Under the pieces are notes generated by a model. That model was not told the DNA's origin and ran no database searches. It saw only the letters and a program-made list of their open reading frames with translations. From Rhipicephalus microplus (taxonomy: Eukaryota > Arthropoda > Arachnida > Ixodida > Ixodidae), in assembly GCF_043290135.1 (NCBI RefSeq), contig NW_027464603.1:806001-870000 (forward strand): a stretch of DNA of 64,000 bases, read 5' to 3'. Made by a program: the position numbers and the translations under genes. Position 1 is the stretch's first letter. Every line of letters starts with the position of its first letter. Shown here piece after piece: positions 30,001 to 43,889 of this stretch.

Positions 30001-32216
30001 ACTCCAAAACTACAAACTCCACAACTACAAACTCCACAACTAGAAACTCCGCAAATAGAAACTCCACAACTAGAAATTCCACAACCAGAGACTCCATAAC
30101 TAGGAACTGCACAACTAAAAACTCCACAACTACAAACTCCACAACTAGAAACTCCGCAAATAGAAACTCCACAACTAGAAATTCCACAACCAGAGACTCA
30201 ACAGCTTGAGACTCCACAAATAAAAACTCCATAACTAGAAACTCCACAACTAGACACTTCGCAACTAGAAACTCCACAACTAGAGACTCCACTAGAAAAC
30301 TCCGCAACTAGAAACTCCACAACTACGAACCTCACAACTTGAAACTCCACAACTAGAAACTCCGCAACTAGAAACTCCACAGCAAGAAACTCCACAACTT
30401 GAGACTTCGCAACTAGAAACTCGGCAACTAGAAACTCAACAACTAGAAACTCCACAACTAAAAACTCCACAACTGGAAACACCACAACTAGATACTCCAC
30501 AACTACAAATTCCACAACTAGAAACTCCAAATTTAGAAACTCCGCAACTAGAAACTCAGCAAATTGAAACTCTACTACTAGAGACTCCATAACTAGGAAC
30601 TCCACAACTAGAAACTCCACAACCAGAAACTCCGCAACTAGAAACTCCACAACTAGAAATTCCACAACCAGTGACTCAACAACTAGAGACTCCCCAACTA
30701 AAAACTCCACAACTAGAAACTCCACAACTAGAAATTCCACAACTAGAAACTCCGCAACTAGAAACCAAGCAACTAGAAACTCCACAACTAGGAACTACAC
30801 ACCTATAAATTCCACAACTTGAAACTCCACAGCTAGAAACTCAACAACTAGAGACTCCACACCTAGAAAGTCTGCAACTAGAAACTCCACAACTAGAAAC
30901 TTCATAACTAGAAACTATGCAACTAGAAACTCTGCAAATAGAAGCTCCACAGCTAGAACGTCCGCAACTAGAAACTCTGCAACTAGAAACTCCGCAACTA
31001 GAATCTCCACAGCTAGAAACTCCACAACTAGAAACTCAACAACTAGAAACTCCACAACTAGAGGCTCCGCAACTAGAAACTTCACAGCTAGAAACTCTGC
31101 AACTAGAAACTCCGCAACTAGAGACTCCGCTACTAGAAACTCCACAACTAGAAACTCCACAACTAGAAGCTCCGCAACTAGAAACTCCACAGCTAGAACG
31201 TCCGCAACTAGAAACTCTGCAACTAGAAACTCCACAACTAGAAACTCCACAACTTGAAATACCACAACTAGATACTCCGCAACTACAAATTCCACAACTA
31301 GAAACTCCCCAACTAGAAACTCCATAACTAGAAACTCCGCAACCAGAAACTCCACAATTATAGACTCCATAACTAGGAACTCCACAACTAGAAACTCCCC
31401 AGCTACAGACTGCACAACTAGAAACTCCACAGCTAGAGACTCCACAATTAGAAACTCCACAATTACGAACCCCAAAAATACGAACCCAGCAACTAGAAGC
31501 TCCATAACTAGAAACGCCGCAACTAGAAACTCCACAACTTGAGACTTCGCAACTAGAAACTCCACAACTAGAAACACCACAACCAGAGACTCCACAACTA
31601 GAAACTCCACAACTACGAACCTCACAACTAGAAACTCCAACACTAGAAACTCCACAACTTGAGACTTCGCAACTAGAAACTCGGCAACTAGAAACTCCCC
31701 AACTAGAAACTCCACAACTAGAAACTCCACAAATTGAAACACCACAACTAGATACTCCACAACTACAAATTCCACAACTAGAAACTCCACAACTAAAAAA
31801 TCCGCAACTAGAAACTCCGCAACTAGAAACTCCACAACTAGAGACTCCATAACTTGAAACACCACAACTAGATACTCCACAACTACAAATTCCACATCTA
31901 GAAACTCCAAATTTAGAAACTCCGCAACTAGAAACTCCGCAACTTGAAACTCCACAACTAGAGACTCCATAACTAGGAATTCCACAACTAGAAACTCCAC
32001 AACTACAGACTCCACAACTATAAACTCCACAACTAGAAACTCCCCAACCGGAAACTACGCAACTTGAAACTCCGCAACGAAACTCCACAACTAGAAATTC
32101 CACAACCAGAGACTCGACAACTTGAGACTCCACAACTAAAAACTCCAACTAGAAACTCCACAACTAGAAACTCCACAACTAGAAACTCCACAACTACAGA
32201 CTACAGACTCCAACTA
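26811..32216 (+). repeat. Higher-order block D, copy 1 (5,406-bp period)
   Basis: The sequence from about 26811 (CAGACTCCAAAACTAG) restarts at 32217 with a constant offset of 5,406 bp up to about 36640. By eye the two copies differ at only about seven bases over 4.4 kb, for example AAATTTAG against AGATTTAG at 27820/33226, ACAACTAAA against ACATCTAAA at 27898/33304, and AGTCTGC against ACTCTGC near 30868/36274. The block contains two ATACGAACC doublets (26865 and 29767), a diverged version near 31455, and the ATTGCAAATCG marker at 29283. Confidence 0.88.
28343..29937 (+). repeat. Block C, right member of a 2,902-bp-offset pair
   Basis: This stretch matches 25441-27035 at offset 2,902. Small differences include CAACTATAATCTCC here against CAACTAGAATCTCC at about 26060, AACTAAACAAC near 28893, and ATAACTTGGAAC here against ATAACTTAGAAC at about 26762. 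It lies wholly inside the first copy of the 5.4-kb block and is therefore repeated once more at 33749-35343. Confidence 0.8.
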
Positions 32217-32222
32217 CAGACT
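32190..32222 (+). other. Irregular junction between block D copies
   Basis: At the exact point where the 5,406-bp duplication restarts, the regular 15-bp rhythm is disturbed. CTACAGACTACAGACTCC is followed by CAACTACAGACTCC, giving shortened units with a duplicated CTACAGACT segment. The equivalent position in the other lineage (about 39724) runs smoothly into CTAGACACTTTGC. I infer that this is the scar of the exchange or template switch that created the duplication. Confidence 0.65.
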
Positions 32223-34519
32223 CCAAAACTAGAAACTCCACAGCTAGAGACTCCACAACTAGAAACTCCACAAATACGAACCCCACAAATACGAACCCCG
32301 CAACTAGAAGCTCCATAACTAGAAACTCCGCAACTAGAAACTCCACAACTTGAGACTTCGCAACTAGAAACTCCACAACTAGAAACACCACAACTAGAGA
32401 CTCCACAACTACAAACTCCACAACTAGAAACTCCACAACTACGAACCTCACAACTAGAAACTCCAACACTAGAAACCCCACAACTTGGGACTTCGCAACT
32501 AGAAACTCGGCAACTAGAAACTCCCCAACTAGAAACTCCACAAATTGAAACACCACAACTAGATACTCCACAACTACAAATTCCACAACTAGATCCGCAA
32601 CTAGAAACTCCGCAACTAGAAACTCCACAACTAGAGACTCCATAACTTGAAATACCACAACTAGATACTCCACAACTACAAATTCCACATCTAGAAACTC
32701 CAAATTTAGAAACTCCGCAACTAGAAACTCCGCAACTTGAAACTCCACAACTAGAGACTCCATAACTAGGAATTCCACAACTAGAAACTCCACAACTACA
32801 GACTCCACAACTACAAACTCCACAACTAGAAACTCCACAACCAGAAACTCCGCAACTAGAAACTCCGCAACTAGAAACTCCACAACTAGAAATTCCACAA
32901 CCAGAGACTCGACAACTTGAGACTCCACAACTAAAAACTCCACAGCTAGAAACTCCACAACTAGAAACTCCGCAACTAGAAACCCAGCAACTAGAAACTC
33001 CACAACAAGAAACTCCACAACTAGAAACTCCACAACTTGAAACACCACAACTAGATACTCCACAACTACAAATTCCACAACTAGACATTCAAAATTTAGA
33101 AACTCCGCAACTAGAAACTCCGCAACTTGAAACTATGCAACTAGAAACTCCACAGCTAGAGACTCCATAACTAGGAACTCCACAACTAGAAACTCCAAAA
33201 CTACAAACTCCACAACTACAAACTCCAGATTTAGAAACTCCACAACTAGAAACTCCGCAACTTGAAACTCCACAACTAGAGACTCCATAACTAGGAACTC
33301 CACATCTAAAAACTCCACAACTACAAACTCCACAACTAGAAACTCCGCAAATAGAAACTCCACAACTAGAAATTCCACAACCAGAGACTCAACAGCTTGA
33401 GACTCCACAAATAAAAACTCCACAACTAGAAACTCCACAACTAGACACTTCGCAACTAGAAACTCCACAACTAGAGACTCCACTAGAAAACTCCGCAACT
33501 AGAAACTCCACAACTACGAACCTCACAACTTGAAACTCCACAACTAGAAACTCCGCAACTAGAAACTCCACAGCTAGAAACTCCACAACTTGAGACTTCG
33601 CAACTAGAAACTCGGCAACTAGAAACTCAACAACTAGAAACTCCACAACTAAAAACTCCAAACTAGAAATTCCACAACTAGAAACTCCAAATTTAGAAAC
33701 TCCGCAACTAGAAACTCTGCAAATTGAAACTCTACTACTAGAGACTCCCTAACTAGGAACTCCACAACTAGAAACTCCACAACCAGAAACTCCGCAACTA
33801 GAAACTCCACAACTAGAAATTCCACAACCAGTGACTCAACAACTAGACACTCCCCAACTAAAAACTCCACAACTAGAAACTCCACAACTAGAAACTCCAC
33901 AACTAGAAACTCCGCAACTAGAAACCAAGCAACTAGAAACTCCACAACTAGGAACTACACACCTATAAATTCCACAACTTGAAACTCCACAACTAGAAAC
34001 TCAACAACTAGATACTCCACACCTAAAAACTCTGCAACTAGAAACTCCACAACTAGAAACTTCATAACTAGAAACTATGCAACTAGAAACTCTGCAACTA
34101 GAAACTCCACAGCTAGAACGTCCGCAACTAGAAACTCTGCAACTAGAAACTCCGCAACTAGAAACTCCACAGCTAGAAACTCCACAACTAGAAACTCCAC
34201 AACTAGAGACTCCGCAACTAAAAACTCCACAGCTAGAAACTCCGCAACTAGAAACTCCACAACTAGAATCTCCACAACTAGAGAGTCCACAGCTATAAAC
34301 TAAACAACTTGAAACTCTGCAACTCGAAACTCTGCAACTAGAAAATCCCCAACTAGAAACTACACAACTATAATCTCCGCAACTCAAAACTCCGCAACTA
34401 CAAAATCCACAACTAGAAACTTGACAATTGGGAACTCCGCAACTAGAAAATCTACAACTAGAAACTGGAAAACTAAAAACTCCAACTAGAAACTCCACAA
34501 CTAGAAACTCCACAACTAG

Positions 34520-36645
34520 AAACTCCACAACTAGACACTTTGCAACTAGAAACTCCACAACTAGACACTCCACAACTAGAAAACTCCGCAACTAGAAACT
34601 CCACGGCTAGACACTCCACAACTTGAGACTCCGCAATGACAGACTCCGCAACGAGAAACTCTGCAACTAGTAACTGCACAGCTAGAAAATTGCAAATCGA
34701 AACTCTGCTACTAGAAACTCCGCAACTAGAAACTCCACAGCTACAAACTCCACAATTAGAAACTCCACAACTAGAGACTCCACAACTAGAAACTCCATGA
34801 CTAGAAACTCCAGAATTAGAAACTCCACAGCTAGAAACTCCACAACTTGAGACTTTGCAACTAGAAACTCGGCAACTGGAAACTTAACAAATAGAAACTC
34901 CACAACTAGAAACTTCACAACTAGAAACTCCACAACTTGAAACACCACAACTAGATACCCCGCAACTACAAATTCCACAACTAGAAACTCCACAACTAGA
35001 AACTCCACAACTAGAAACTCCATAACTAGAATCTCCGCAACTAGAAACTCCACAACTAGAGAGTCCATAACTTGGAACTCCACAACTAGAAACTCCACAG
35101 CTACAGACTCCACAACTACAGACTCCAAAACTAGAAACTCCACAGCTAGAGACTCCACAACTAGAAACTCCACAAATACGAACCCCACAAATACGAACCC
35201 CGCAACTAGAAGCTCCATAACTAGAAACTCCGCAACTAGAAACTCCACAACTTGAGACTTCGCAACTAGAAACTCCACAACTAGAAACACCACAACTAGA
35301 GACTCCACAACTACAAACTCCACAACTAGAAACTCCACAACTAGAAACTATGCAACTAGAAACTCCACAGCTAGAGACTCCATAATTAGGAACTCCACAA
35401 CTAGAAACTCCAAAACTACAAACTCCACAACTACAAACTCCACAACTAGAAACTCCGCAAATAGAAACTCCACAACTAGAAATTCCACAACCAGAGACTC
35501 CATAACTAGGAACTGCACAACTAAAAACTCCACAACTACAAACTCCACAACTAGAAACTCCGCAAATAGAAACTCCACAACTAGAAATTCCACAACCAGA
35601 GACTCAACAGCTTGAGACTCCACAAATAAAAACTCCATAACTAGAAACTCCACAACTAGACACTTCGCAACTAGAAACTCCACAACTAGAGACTCCACTA
35701 GAAAACTCCGCAACTAGAAACTCCACAACTACGAACCTCACAACTTGAAACTCCACAACTATAAACTCCGCAACTAGAAACTCCACAGCAAGAAACTCCA
35801 CAACTTGAGACTTCGCAACTAGAAACTCGGCAACTAGAAACTCAACAACTAGAAACTCCACAACTAAAAACTCCACAACTGGAAACACCACAACTAGATA
35901 CTCCACAACTACAAATTCCACAACTAGAAACTCCAAATTTAGAAACTCCGCAACTAGAAACTCAGCAAATTGAAACTCTACTACTAGAGACTCCATAACT
36001 AGGAACTCCACAACTAGAAACTCCACAACCAGAAACTCCGCAACTAGAAACTCCACAACTAGAAATTCCACAACCAGTGACTCAACAACTAGAGACTCCC
36101 CAACTAAAAACTCCACAACTAGAAACTCCACAACTAGAAATTCCACAACTAGAAACTCCGCAACTAGAAACCAAGCAACTAGAAACTCCACAACTAGGAA
36201 CTACACACCTATAAATTCCACAACTTGAAACTCCACAGCTAGAAACTCAACAACTAGAGACTCCACACCTAGAAACTCTGCAACTAGAAACTCCACAACT
36301 AGAAACTTCATAACTAGAAACTATGCAACTAGAAACTCTGCAAATAGAAGCTCCACAGCTAGAACGTCCGCAACTAGAAACTCTGCAACTAGAAACTCCG
36401 CAACTAGAATCTCCACAGCTAGAAACTCCACAACTAGAAACTCAACAACTAGAAACTCCACAACTAGAGGCTCCGCAACTAGAAACTTCACAGCTAGAAA
36501 CTCTGCAACTAGAAACTCCGCAACTAGAGACTCCGCTACTAGAAACTCCACAACTAGAAACTCCACAACTAGAAGCTCCGCAACTAGAAACTCCACAGCT
36601 AGAACGTCCGCAACTAGAAACTCTGCAACTAGAAACTCCACGACT
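34520..36645 (+). repeat. 2,128-bp tandem duplication, copy 1
   Basis: The unit CTAGACACTTTGC at 34531 recurs at 36659, and the sequences stay in register at offset 2,128 through about 38770. The left breakpoint lies between CCACGACTAG (36636) and the equal position in copy 1, which reads CCACAACTAG. The segment contains the CCGCAATGACAG, ACTAGT, ATTGCAAATCG and ATACGAACC markers once each. Confidence 0.83.
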
Positions 36646-38773
36646 AGAAACTCCACAACTAGACACTTTGCAACTAGAAACTCCACAACTAGACACTCCA
36701 CAACTAGAAAACTCCGCAACTAGAAACTCCACGGCTAGACACTCCACAACTTGAGACTCCGCAATGACAGACTCCGCAACGAGAAACTCTGCAACTAGTA
36801 ACTGCACAGCTAGAAAATTGCAAATCGAAACTCTTCTACTAGAAACTCCGCAACTAGAAACTCCACAGCTACAAACTCCACAATTAGAAACTCCACAACT
36901 AGAGACTCCACAACTAGAAACTCCATGACTAGAAACTCCAGAATTAGAAACTCCACAGCTAGAAACTCCACAACTTGAGACTTTGCAACTAGAAACTCGG
37001 CAACTGGAAACTTAACAAATAGAAACTCCACAACTAGAAACTTCACAACTAGAAACTCCACAACTTGAAACACCACAACTAGATACCCCGCAACTACAAA
37101 TTCCACAACTAGAAACTCCACAACTAGAAACTCCACAACTAGAAACTCCATAACTAGAATCTCCGCAACTAGAAACTCCACAACAAGAGAGTCCATAACT
37201 TGGAACTCCACAACTAGAAACTCCACAGCTACAGACTCCACAACTACAGACTCCAAAACTAGAAACTCCACAGCTAGAGACTCCACAACTAGAAACTCCA
37301 CAAATACGAACCCCACAAATACGAACCCCGCAACTAGAAGCTCCATAACTAGAAACTCCGCAACTAGAAACTCCACAACTTGAGACTTCGCAACTAGAAA
37401 CTCCACAACTAGAAACACCACTACTAGAGACTCCACAACTACAAACTCCACAACTAGAAACTCCACAACTAGAAACTATGCAACTAGAAACTCCACAGCT
37501 AGAGACTCCATAACTAGGAACTCCACAACTAGAAACTCCAAAACTACAAACTCCACAACTACAAACTCCACAACTAGAAACTCCGCAAATAGAAACTCCA
37601 CAACTAGAAATTCCACAACCAGAGACTCCATAACTAGGAACTGCACAACTAAAAACTCCACAACTACAAACTCCACAACTAGAAACCCCGCAAATAGAAA
37701 CTCCACAACTAGAAATTCCACAACCAGAGACTCAACAGCTTGAGACTCCACAAATAAAAACTCCACAACTAGAAACTCCACAACTAGACACTTCGCAACT
37801 AGAAACTCCACAACTAGAGACTCCACTAGAAAACTCCGCAACTAGAAACTCCACAACTACGAACCTCACAACTTGAAACTCCACAACTATAAACTCCGCA
37901 ACTAGAAACTCCACAGCTAGAAACTCCACAACTTGAGACTTCGCAACTAGAAACTCGGCAACTAGAAACTCAACAACTAGAAACTCCACAACTAAAAACT
38001 CCACAACTGGAAACACCACAACTAGATACTCCACAACTACAAATTCCACAACTAGAAACTCCAAATTTAGAAACTCCGCAACTAGAAACTCCGCAAATTG
38101 AAACTCTACTACTAGAGACTCCATAACTAGGAACTCCACAACTAGAAACTCCACAACCAGAAACTCCGCAACTAGAAACTCCACAACTAGAAATTCCACA
38201 ACCAGTGACTCAACAACTAGAGACTCCCCAACTAAAAACTCCACAACTAGAAACTCCACAACTAGAAATTCCACAACGAGAAACTCCGCAACTAGAAACC
38301 AAGCCACTAGAAACTCCACAACTAGGAACTACACACCTATAAATTCCACAACTTGAAACTCCACAGCTAGAAACTCAACAACTAGAGACTCCACACCTAG
38401 AAACTCTGCAACTAGAAACTCCACAACTAGAAACTTCATAACTAGAAACTATGCAACTAGAAACTCTGCAACTAGAAGCTCCACAGCTAGAACGTCCGCA
38501 ACTAGAAACTCTGCAACTAGAAACTCCGCAACTAGAATCTCCACAGCTAGAAACTCCACAACTAGAAACTCAACAACTAGAAACTCCACAACTAGAGGCT
38601 CCGCAACTAGAAACTTCACAGCTAGAAACTCTGCAACTAGAAACTCCGCAACTAGAGACTCCGATACTAGAAACTCCACAACTAGAAACTCCACAACTAG
38701 AAGCTCCGCAACTAGAAACTCCACAGCTAGAACGTCCGCAACTAGAAACTCTGCAACTAGAAACTCCACAACT
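36646..38773 (+). repeat. 2,128-bp tandem duplication, copy 2
   Basis: This is the second copy of 34520-36645. It carries private changes: CTCTTCTAC in place of CTCTGCTAC near 36832, CAACAAGAGAG near 37182, CCACTACTAG near 37420, CAACGAG near 38276 and AAGCCACTAG near 38303. All of these are also present near 55756-57228, in the 18.9-kb duplication, so they arose before that larger event. Confidence 0.83.
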
Positions 38774-40475
38774 AGAAACTCCACAACTTGAAATACCACA
38801 ACTAGATACTCCGCAACTACAAATTCCACAACTACAAACTCCCCAACTAGAAACTCCATAACTAGAAACTCCGCAACCAGAAACTCCACAATTATAGACT
38901 CCATAACTAGGAACTCCACAACTAGAAACTCCCCAGCTACAGACTGCACAACTAGAAACTCCACAGCTAGAGACTCCACAATTAGAAACTCCACAATTAC
39001 GAACCCCAAAAATACGAACCCAGCAACTAGAAGCTCCATAACTAGAAACTCCGCAACTAGAAACTCCACAACTTGAGACTTCGCAACTAGAAACTCCACA
39101 ACTAGAAACACCACAACCAGAGACTCCACAACTAGAAACTCCACAACTACGAACCTCACAACTAGAAACTCCAACACTAGAAACTCCACAACTTGAGACT
39201 TCGCAACTAGAAACTCGGCAACTAGAAACTCCCCAACTAGAAACTCCACAACTAGAAACTCCACAAATTGAAACACCACAACTAGATACTCCACAACTAC
39301 AAATTCCACAACTAGAAACTCCACAACTAAAAAATCCGCAACTAGAAACTCCGCAACTAGAAACTCCACAACTAGAGACTCCATAACTTGAAACACCACA
39401 ACTAGATACTCCACAACTACAAATTCCACATCTAGAAACTCCAAATTTAGAAACTCCGCAACTAGAAACTCCGCAACTTGAAACTCCACAACTAGAGACT
39501 CCATAACTAGGAATTCCACAACTAGAAACTCCACAACTACAGACTCCACAACTATAAACTCCACAACTAGAAACTCCCCAACCGGAAACTACGCAACTTG
39601 AAACTCCGCAACGAAACTCCACAACTAGAAATTCCACAACCAGAGACTCGACAACTTGAGACTCCACAACTAAAAACTCCAACTAGAAACTCCACAACTA
39701 GAAACTCCACAACTAGAAACTCCACAACTAGACACTTTGCAACTAGAAACTCCACAACTAGACACTCCACAACTTGAGACCCCGCAATAACAGACTCCGC
39801 AACGAGAAACTCTGCAACTAGAAACTGCACAGCTAGAAACTCCACAATTAGAAACTCCACAACTAGAGACTCCACAACTAGAAACTCCATGACTAGAAAC
39901 TCCAGAATTAGAAACTCCACAGCTAGAAACTCCACAACTTGAGACTTTGCAACTAGAAACTCGGCAACTAGAAACTTAACAAATAGAAACTCCACAACTA
40001 GAAACTTCACAACTAGAAACTCCACAACTTGAAACACCACAACTAGATACCCCGCAACTACAAATTCCACAACTAGAAACTCCACAACTAGAAACTCCAT
40101 AACTAGAATCTCCGCAACTAGAGACTCCACAACTAGAAACTCCACAAATACGAACCCCACAAATACGAGCCCCGCCACTAGAAGCTCCATAACTAGAAAC
40201 TCCGCCACTAGAAACTCCACAACTTGAGACTTCGCAACTAGAAACTCCACTACTAGAAACACCACAACTAGAGACTCCACAACTACAAACTCCACAACTA
40301 GAAACTCCACAACTACGAACCTCACAACTAGAAACTCCAACACTAGAAACCCCACAACTTGGGACTTCGCAACTAGAAACTCCACAACTTGAGACTTCGC
40401 AACTAGAAACTCGGCAACTAGAAACTCCCCAACTAGAAACTCCACAACTAGAAACTCCACAAACTGAAACACCAC

Positions 40476-43400
40476 AACTCGATACTCCACAACTACAAAT
40501 TCCACAACTAGAAACTCCACAACTAAAAAATCCACAACTAGAAACTCCGCAACTAGACACTCCACAACTAGAGACTCCATAACTTGAAACACCACAACTA
40601 GATACTCCACAACTACAAATTCCACATCTAGAAACTCCAAATTTAGAAACTCTGCAACTAGAAACTCCGCAACTTGAAACTCCACAACTAGAGACTCCAT
40701 AACTAGGAATTCCACAACTAGAAACTCCACAACTACAGACTCCACAACTACAAACTCCACAACTAGAAACTCCACAACCGGAAACTCCGCAACTAGAAAC
40801 TCCGCAACTAGAAGCTCCACAACTAGAAATTCCACAACAGGAACTCGACAACTTGAGACTCCACAACTAAAAACTCCACGGCTAGAAACTCCACAACTAG
40901 AAACTCCGCAACTAGAAACCGAGCAACTAGAAACTCCACAACAAGAAACTCCACAACTAGAAACTCCACAACTTGAAACACCACAACTAGATACTCCACA
41001 ACTACAAATTCCACAACTAACACTCCAAATTTAGAAACTCCGCAACTAGAAACTCCGCAACTTGAAACTCCACAACTACAGTCTCCATAACTAGGAACTC
41101 CACAACTAGAAACTCCACTACTACAAACTTCGCAACTAGAAACTACACAACCAGAAACTCCGCAACTAGAAACTCCACAACTAGGAATTCCACAACCAGA
41201 GACTCAACAACTAGGAACTCCGCAACTAGAAACTCCACAGCTAGAAACTCCACAACTTGAGACTTCGCAACTAGAAACTCGGCAACTAAAAACTTAACAA
41301 CTAGAAACTCCACAACTAGAAACTCCAAACCTAGAAACTCCACAACTTGAAACACCACAACTAGATACTCCACAACTACAAATTCCACAACTAGAAACTC
41401 CAAATTTAGAAACTCCACAACTAGAAACTCCGCAACTTGAAACTCCACAACTAGAGACTCCATAACTGGGTACTCCACAACTAGAAACTCCACAACTAGA
41501 CTCCACAACTACAAACTTCACAACTACAAACTCCACAACAAGAAACTCCGCAACTAGAAACTCCATTACTAGAAATTCCACAACCAGAGACTCAACATCT
41601 AGAGACTCCACAACCAAAAACTCCACAACTAGAAACTCCACAACTAGAAACTCCACAACTAGAAACTCCGCAACTTGAAACTCCACAACTACAGTCTCCA
41701 TAACTAGGAACTCCACAACTAGAAACTCCACAACTACAGACTCCACAACTACAAACTTCACAACTAGAAACTACACAACCAGAAACTCTGCAACTAGAAA
41801 CTCCACAACTAGAAATTCCACAACCAGAGACTCAACAACTAGAAACTCCGCAACGAGAAACTCCACAGCTAGAAACACCACAACTTGAGACTTCGCAACT
41901 AGAAACTCGGCAACTAGAAACTCCCCAACTAGAAACTCCACAACTAGAAACTCCACAAATTGAAACACCACAACTAGATACTCCACAACTACAAATTCCA
42001 CAACTAGAAACTCCACAACTAAAAAATCCGCAACTAGAAACTCCGCAACTAGAAACTCCACAACTAGAGACTCCATAACTTGAAACACCACAACTAGATA
42101 CTCCACAACTACAAATTCCACATCTAGAAACTCCAAATTTAGAAACTCCGCAACTAGAATTTCCGCAACTTGAAACTCCACAACTAGAGACTCCATAACT
42201 AGGAATTCCACAACTAGAAACTCCACAACTACAGACTCCACAACTATAAACTCCACAACTAGAAACTCCCCAACCGGAAACTACGCAACTAGAAACTCCG
42301 CAACTAGAAACTCCACAACTAGAAATTCCACAACCAGAGACTCGACAACTTGAGACTCCACAACTAAAAACTCCAACTAGAAACTCCACAACTAGAAACT
42401 CCACAACTAGACACTTTGCAACTAGAAACTCCAGAACTAGACACTCCACAACTTGAGACCCCGCAATAACAGACTCCGCAACGAGAAACTCTGCAACTAG
42501 AAACTGCACAGCTAGAAACTCCACAATTAGAAACTCCACAACTAGAGACTCCACAACTAGAAACTCCATGACTAGAAACTCCAGAATTAGAAACTCCACA
42601 GCTAGAAACTCCACAACTTGAGACTTTGCAACTAGAAACTCGGCAACTAGAAACTTAACAAATAGAAACTCCACAACTTGAAACACCACAACTAGATACC
42701 CCGCAACTACAAATTCCACAACTAGAAACTCCACAACTAGAAACTCCATAACTAGAATCTCCGCAACTAGAGACTCCACAACTAGAAACTCCACAAATAC
42801 GAACCCCACAAATACGAGCCCCGCCACTAGAAGCTCCATAACTAGAAAATCCGCCACTAGAAACTCCACAACTTGAGACTTCGCAACTAGAAACTCCACA
42901 ACTAGAAACACCACAACTAGAGACTCCACAACTACAAACTCCACAACTAGAAACTCCACAACTACGAACCTCACAACTAGAAACTCCAACACTAGAAACC
43001 CCACAACTTGGGACTTCGCAACTAGAAACTCCACAACTTGAGACTTCGCAACTAGAAACTCGGCAACTAGAAACTCCCCAACTAGAAACTCCACAACTAG
43101 AAACTCCACAAACTGAAACACCACAACTCGATACTCCACAACTACAAATTCCACAACTAGAAACTCCACAACTAAAAAATCCACAACTAGAAACTCCGCA
43201 ACTAGACACTCCACAACTAGAGACTCCATAACTTGAAACACCACAACTAGACACTCCACAACTACAAATTCCACATCTAGAAACTCCAAATTTAGAAACT
43301 CCGCAACTAGAAACTCCGCAACTTGAAACTCCACAACTAGAGACTCCATAACTAGGAATTCCACAACTAGAAACTCCACAACTACAGACTCCACAACTAC

Positions 43401-43889
43401 AAACTCCACAACTAGAAACTCCACAACCGGAAACTCCGCAACTAGAAACTCCGCAACTAGAAGCTCCACAACTAGAAATTCCACAACCAGAGATTCGACA
43501 ACTTGAGACTCCACAACTAAAAACTCCACGGCTAGAAACTCCACAACTAGAAACTCCGCAACTAGAAACCGAGCAACTAGAAACTCCACAACAAGAAACT
43601 CCACAACTAGAAGCTCCACAACTTGAAACACCACAACTAGATACTCCACAACTACAAATTCCACAACTAGACACTCCAAATTTAGAAACTCCGCAACTAG
43701 AAACTCCGCAACTTGAAACTCCACAACTACAGTCTCCATAACTAGGAACTCCACAACTACAAACTCCACAACTACAAACTTCGCAACTAGAAACTACACA
43801 ACCAGAAACTCCGCAACTAGAAACTCCACAACTAGGAATTCCACAACCAGAGACTCAACAACTAGGAACTCCGCAACTAGAAACTCCAC
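40476..43889 (+). repeat. Module F1 of a 3.3- to 3.4-kb tandem series
   Basis: The rare unit AACTCGATACTCC at 40476 marks the start of a module that restarts at 43890 and 47201, and again at 53288. F1 and F2 align at offset 3,416 for most of their length, falling to 3,311 after a net loss of 105 bp near 45950 in F2. The module carries the derived markers CCGCAATAACAG (42473) and ATACGAGCCCCGCCAC (42794), which separate this right-hand subfamily from the left half of the window. Confidence 0.82.

Larger units (their letters stand above)
32217..39728 (+). repeat. Higher-order block D, copy 2, enlarged by an internal 2.1-kb duplication
   Basis: Positions 32217 to about 36640 match 26811 to about 31235 at offset 5,406. 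After an extra 2,128 bp, positions about 38449-39728 match about 30915-32194 at offset 7,534, which is exactly 5,406 plus 2,128. The copy therefore ends at about 39728, where it departs from the scarred end of copy 1. The enlargement is the tandem pair 34520-36645 and 36646-38773. This order of events (5.4-kb duplication first, 2.1-kb duplication second) follows from the offsets. Confidence 0.85.
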
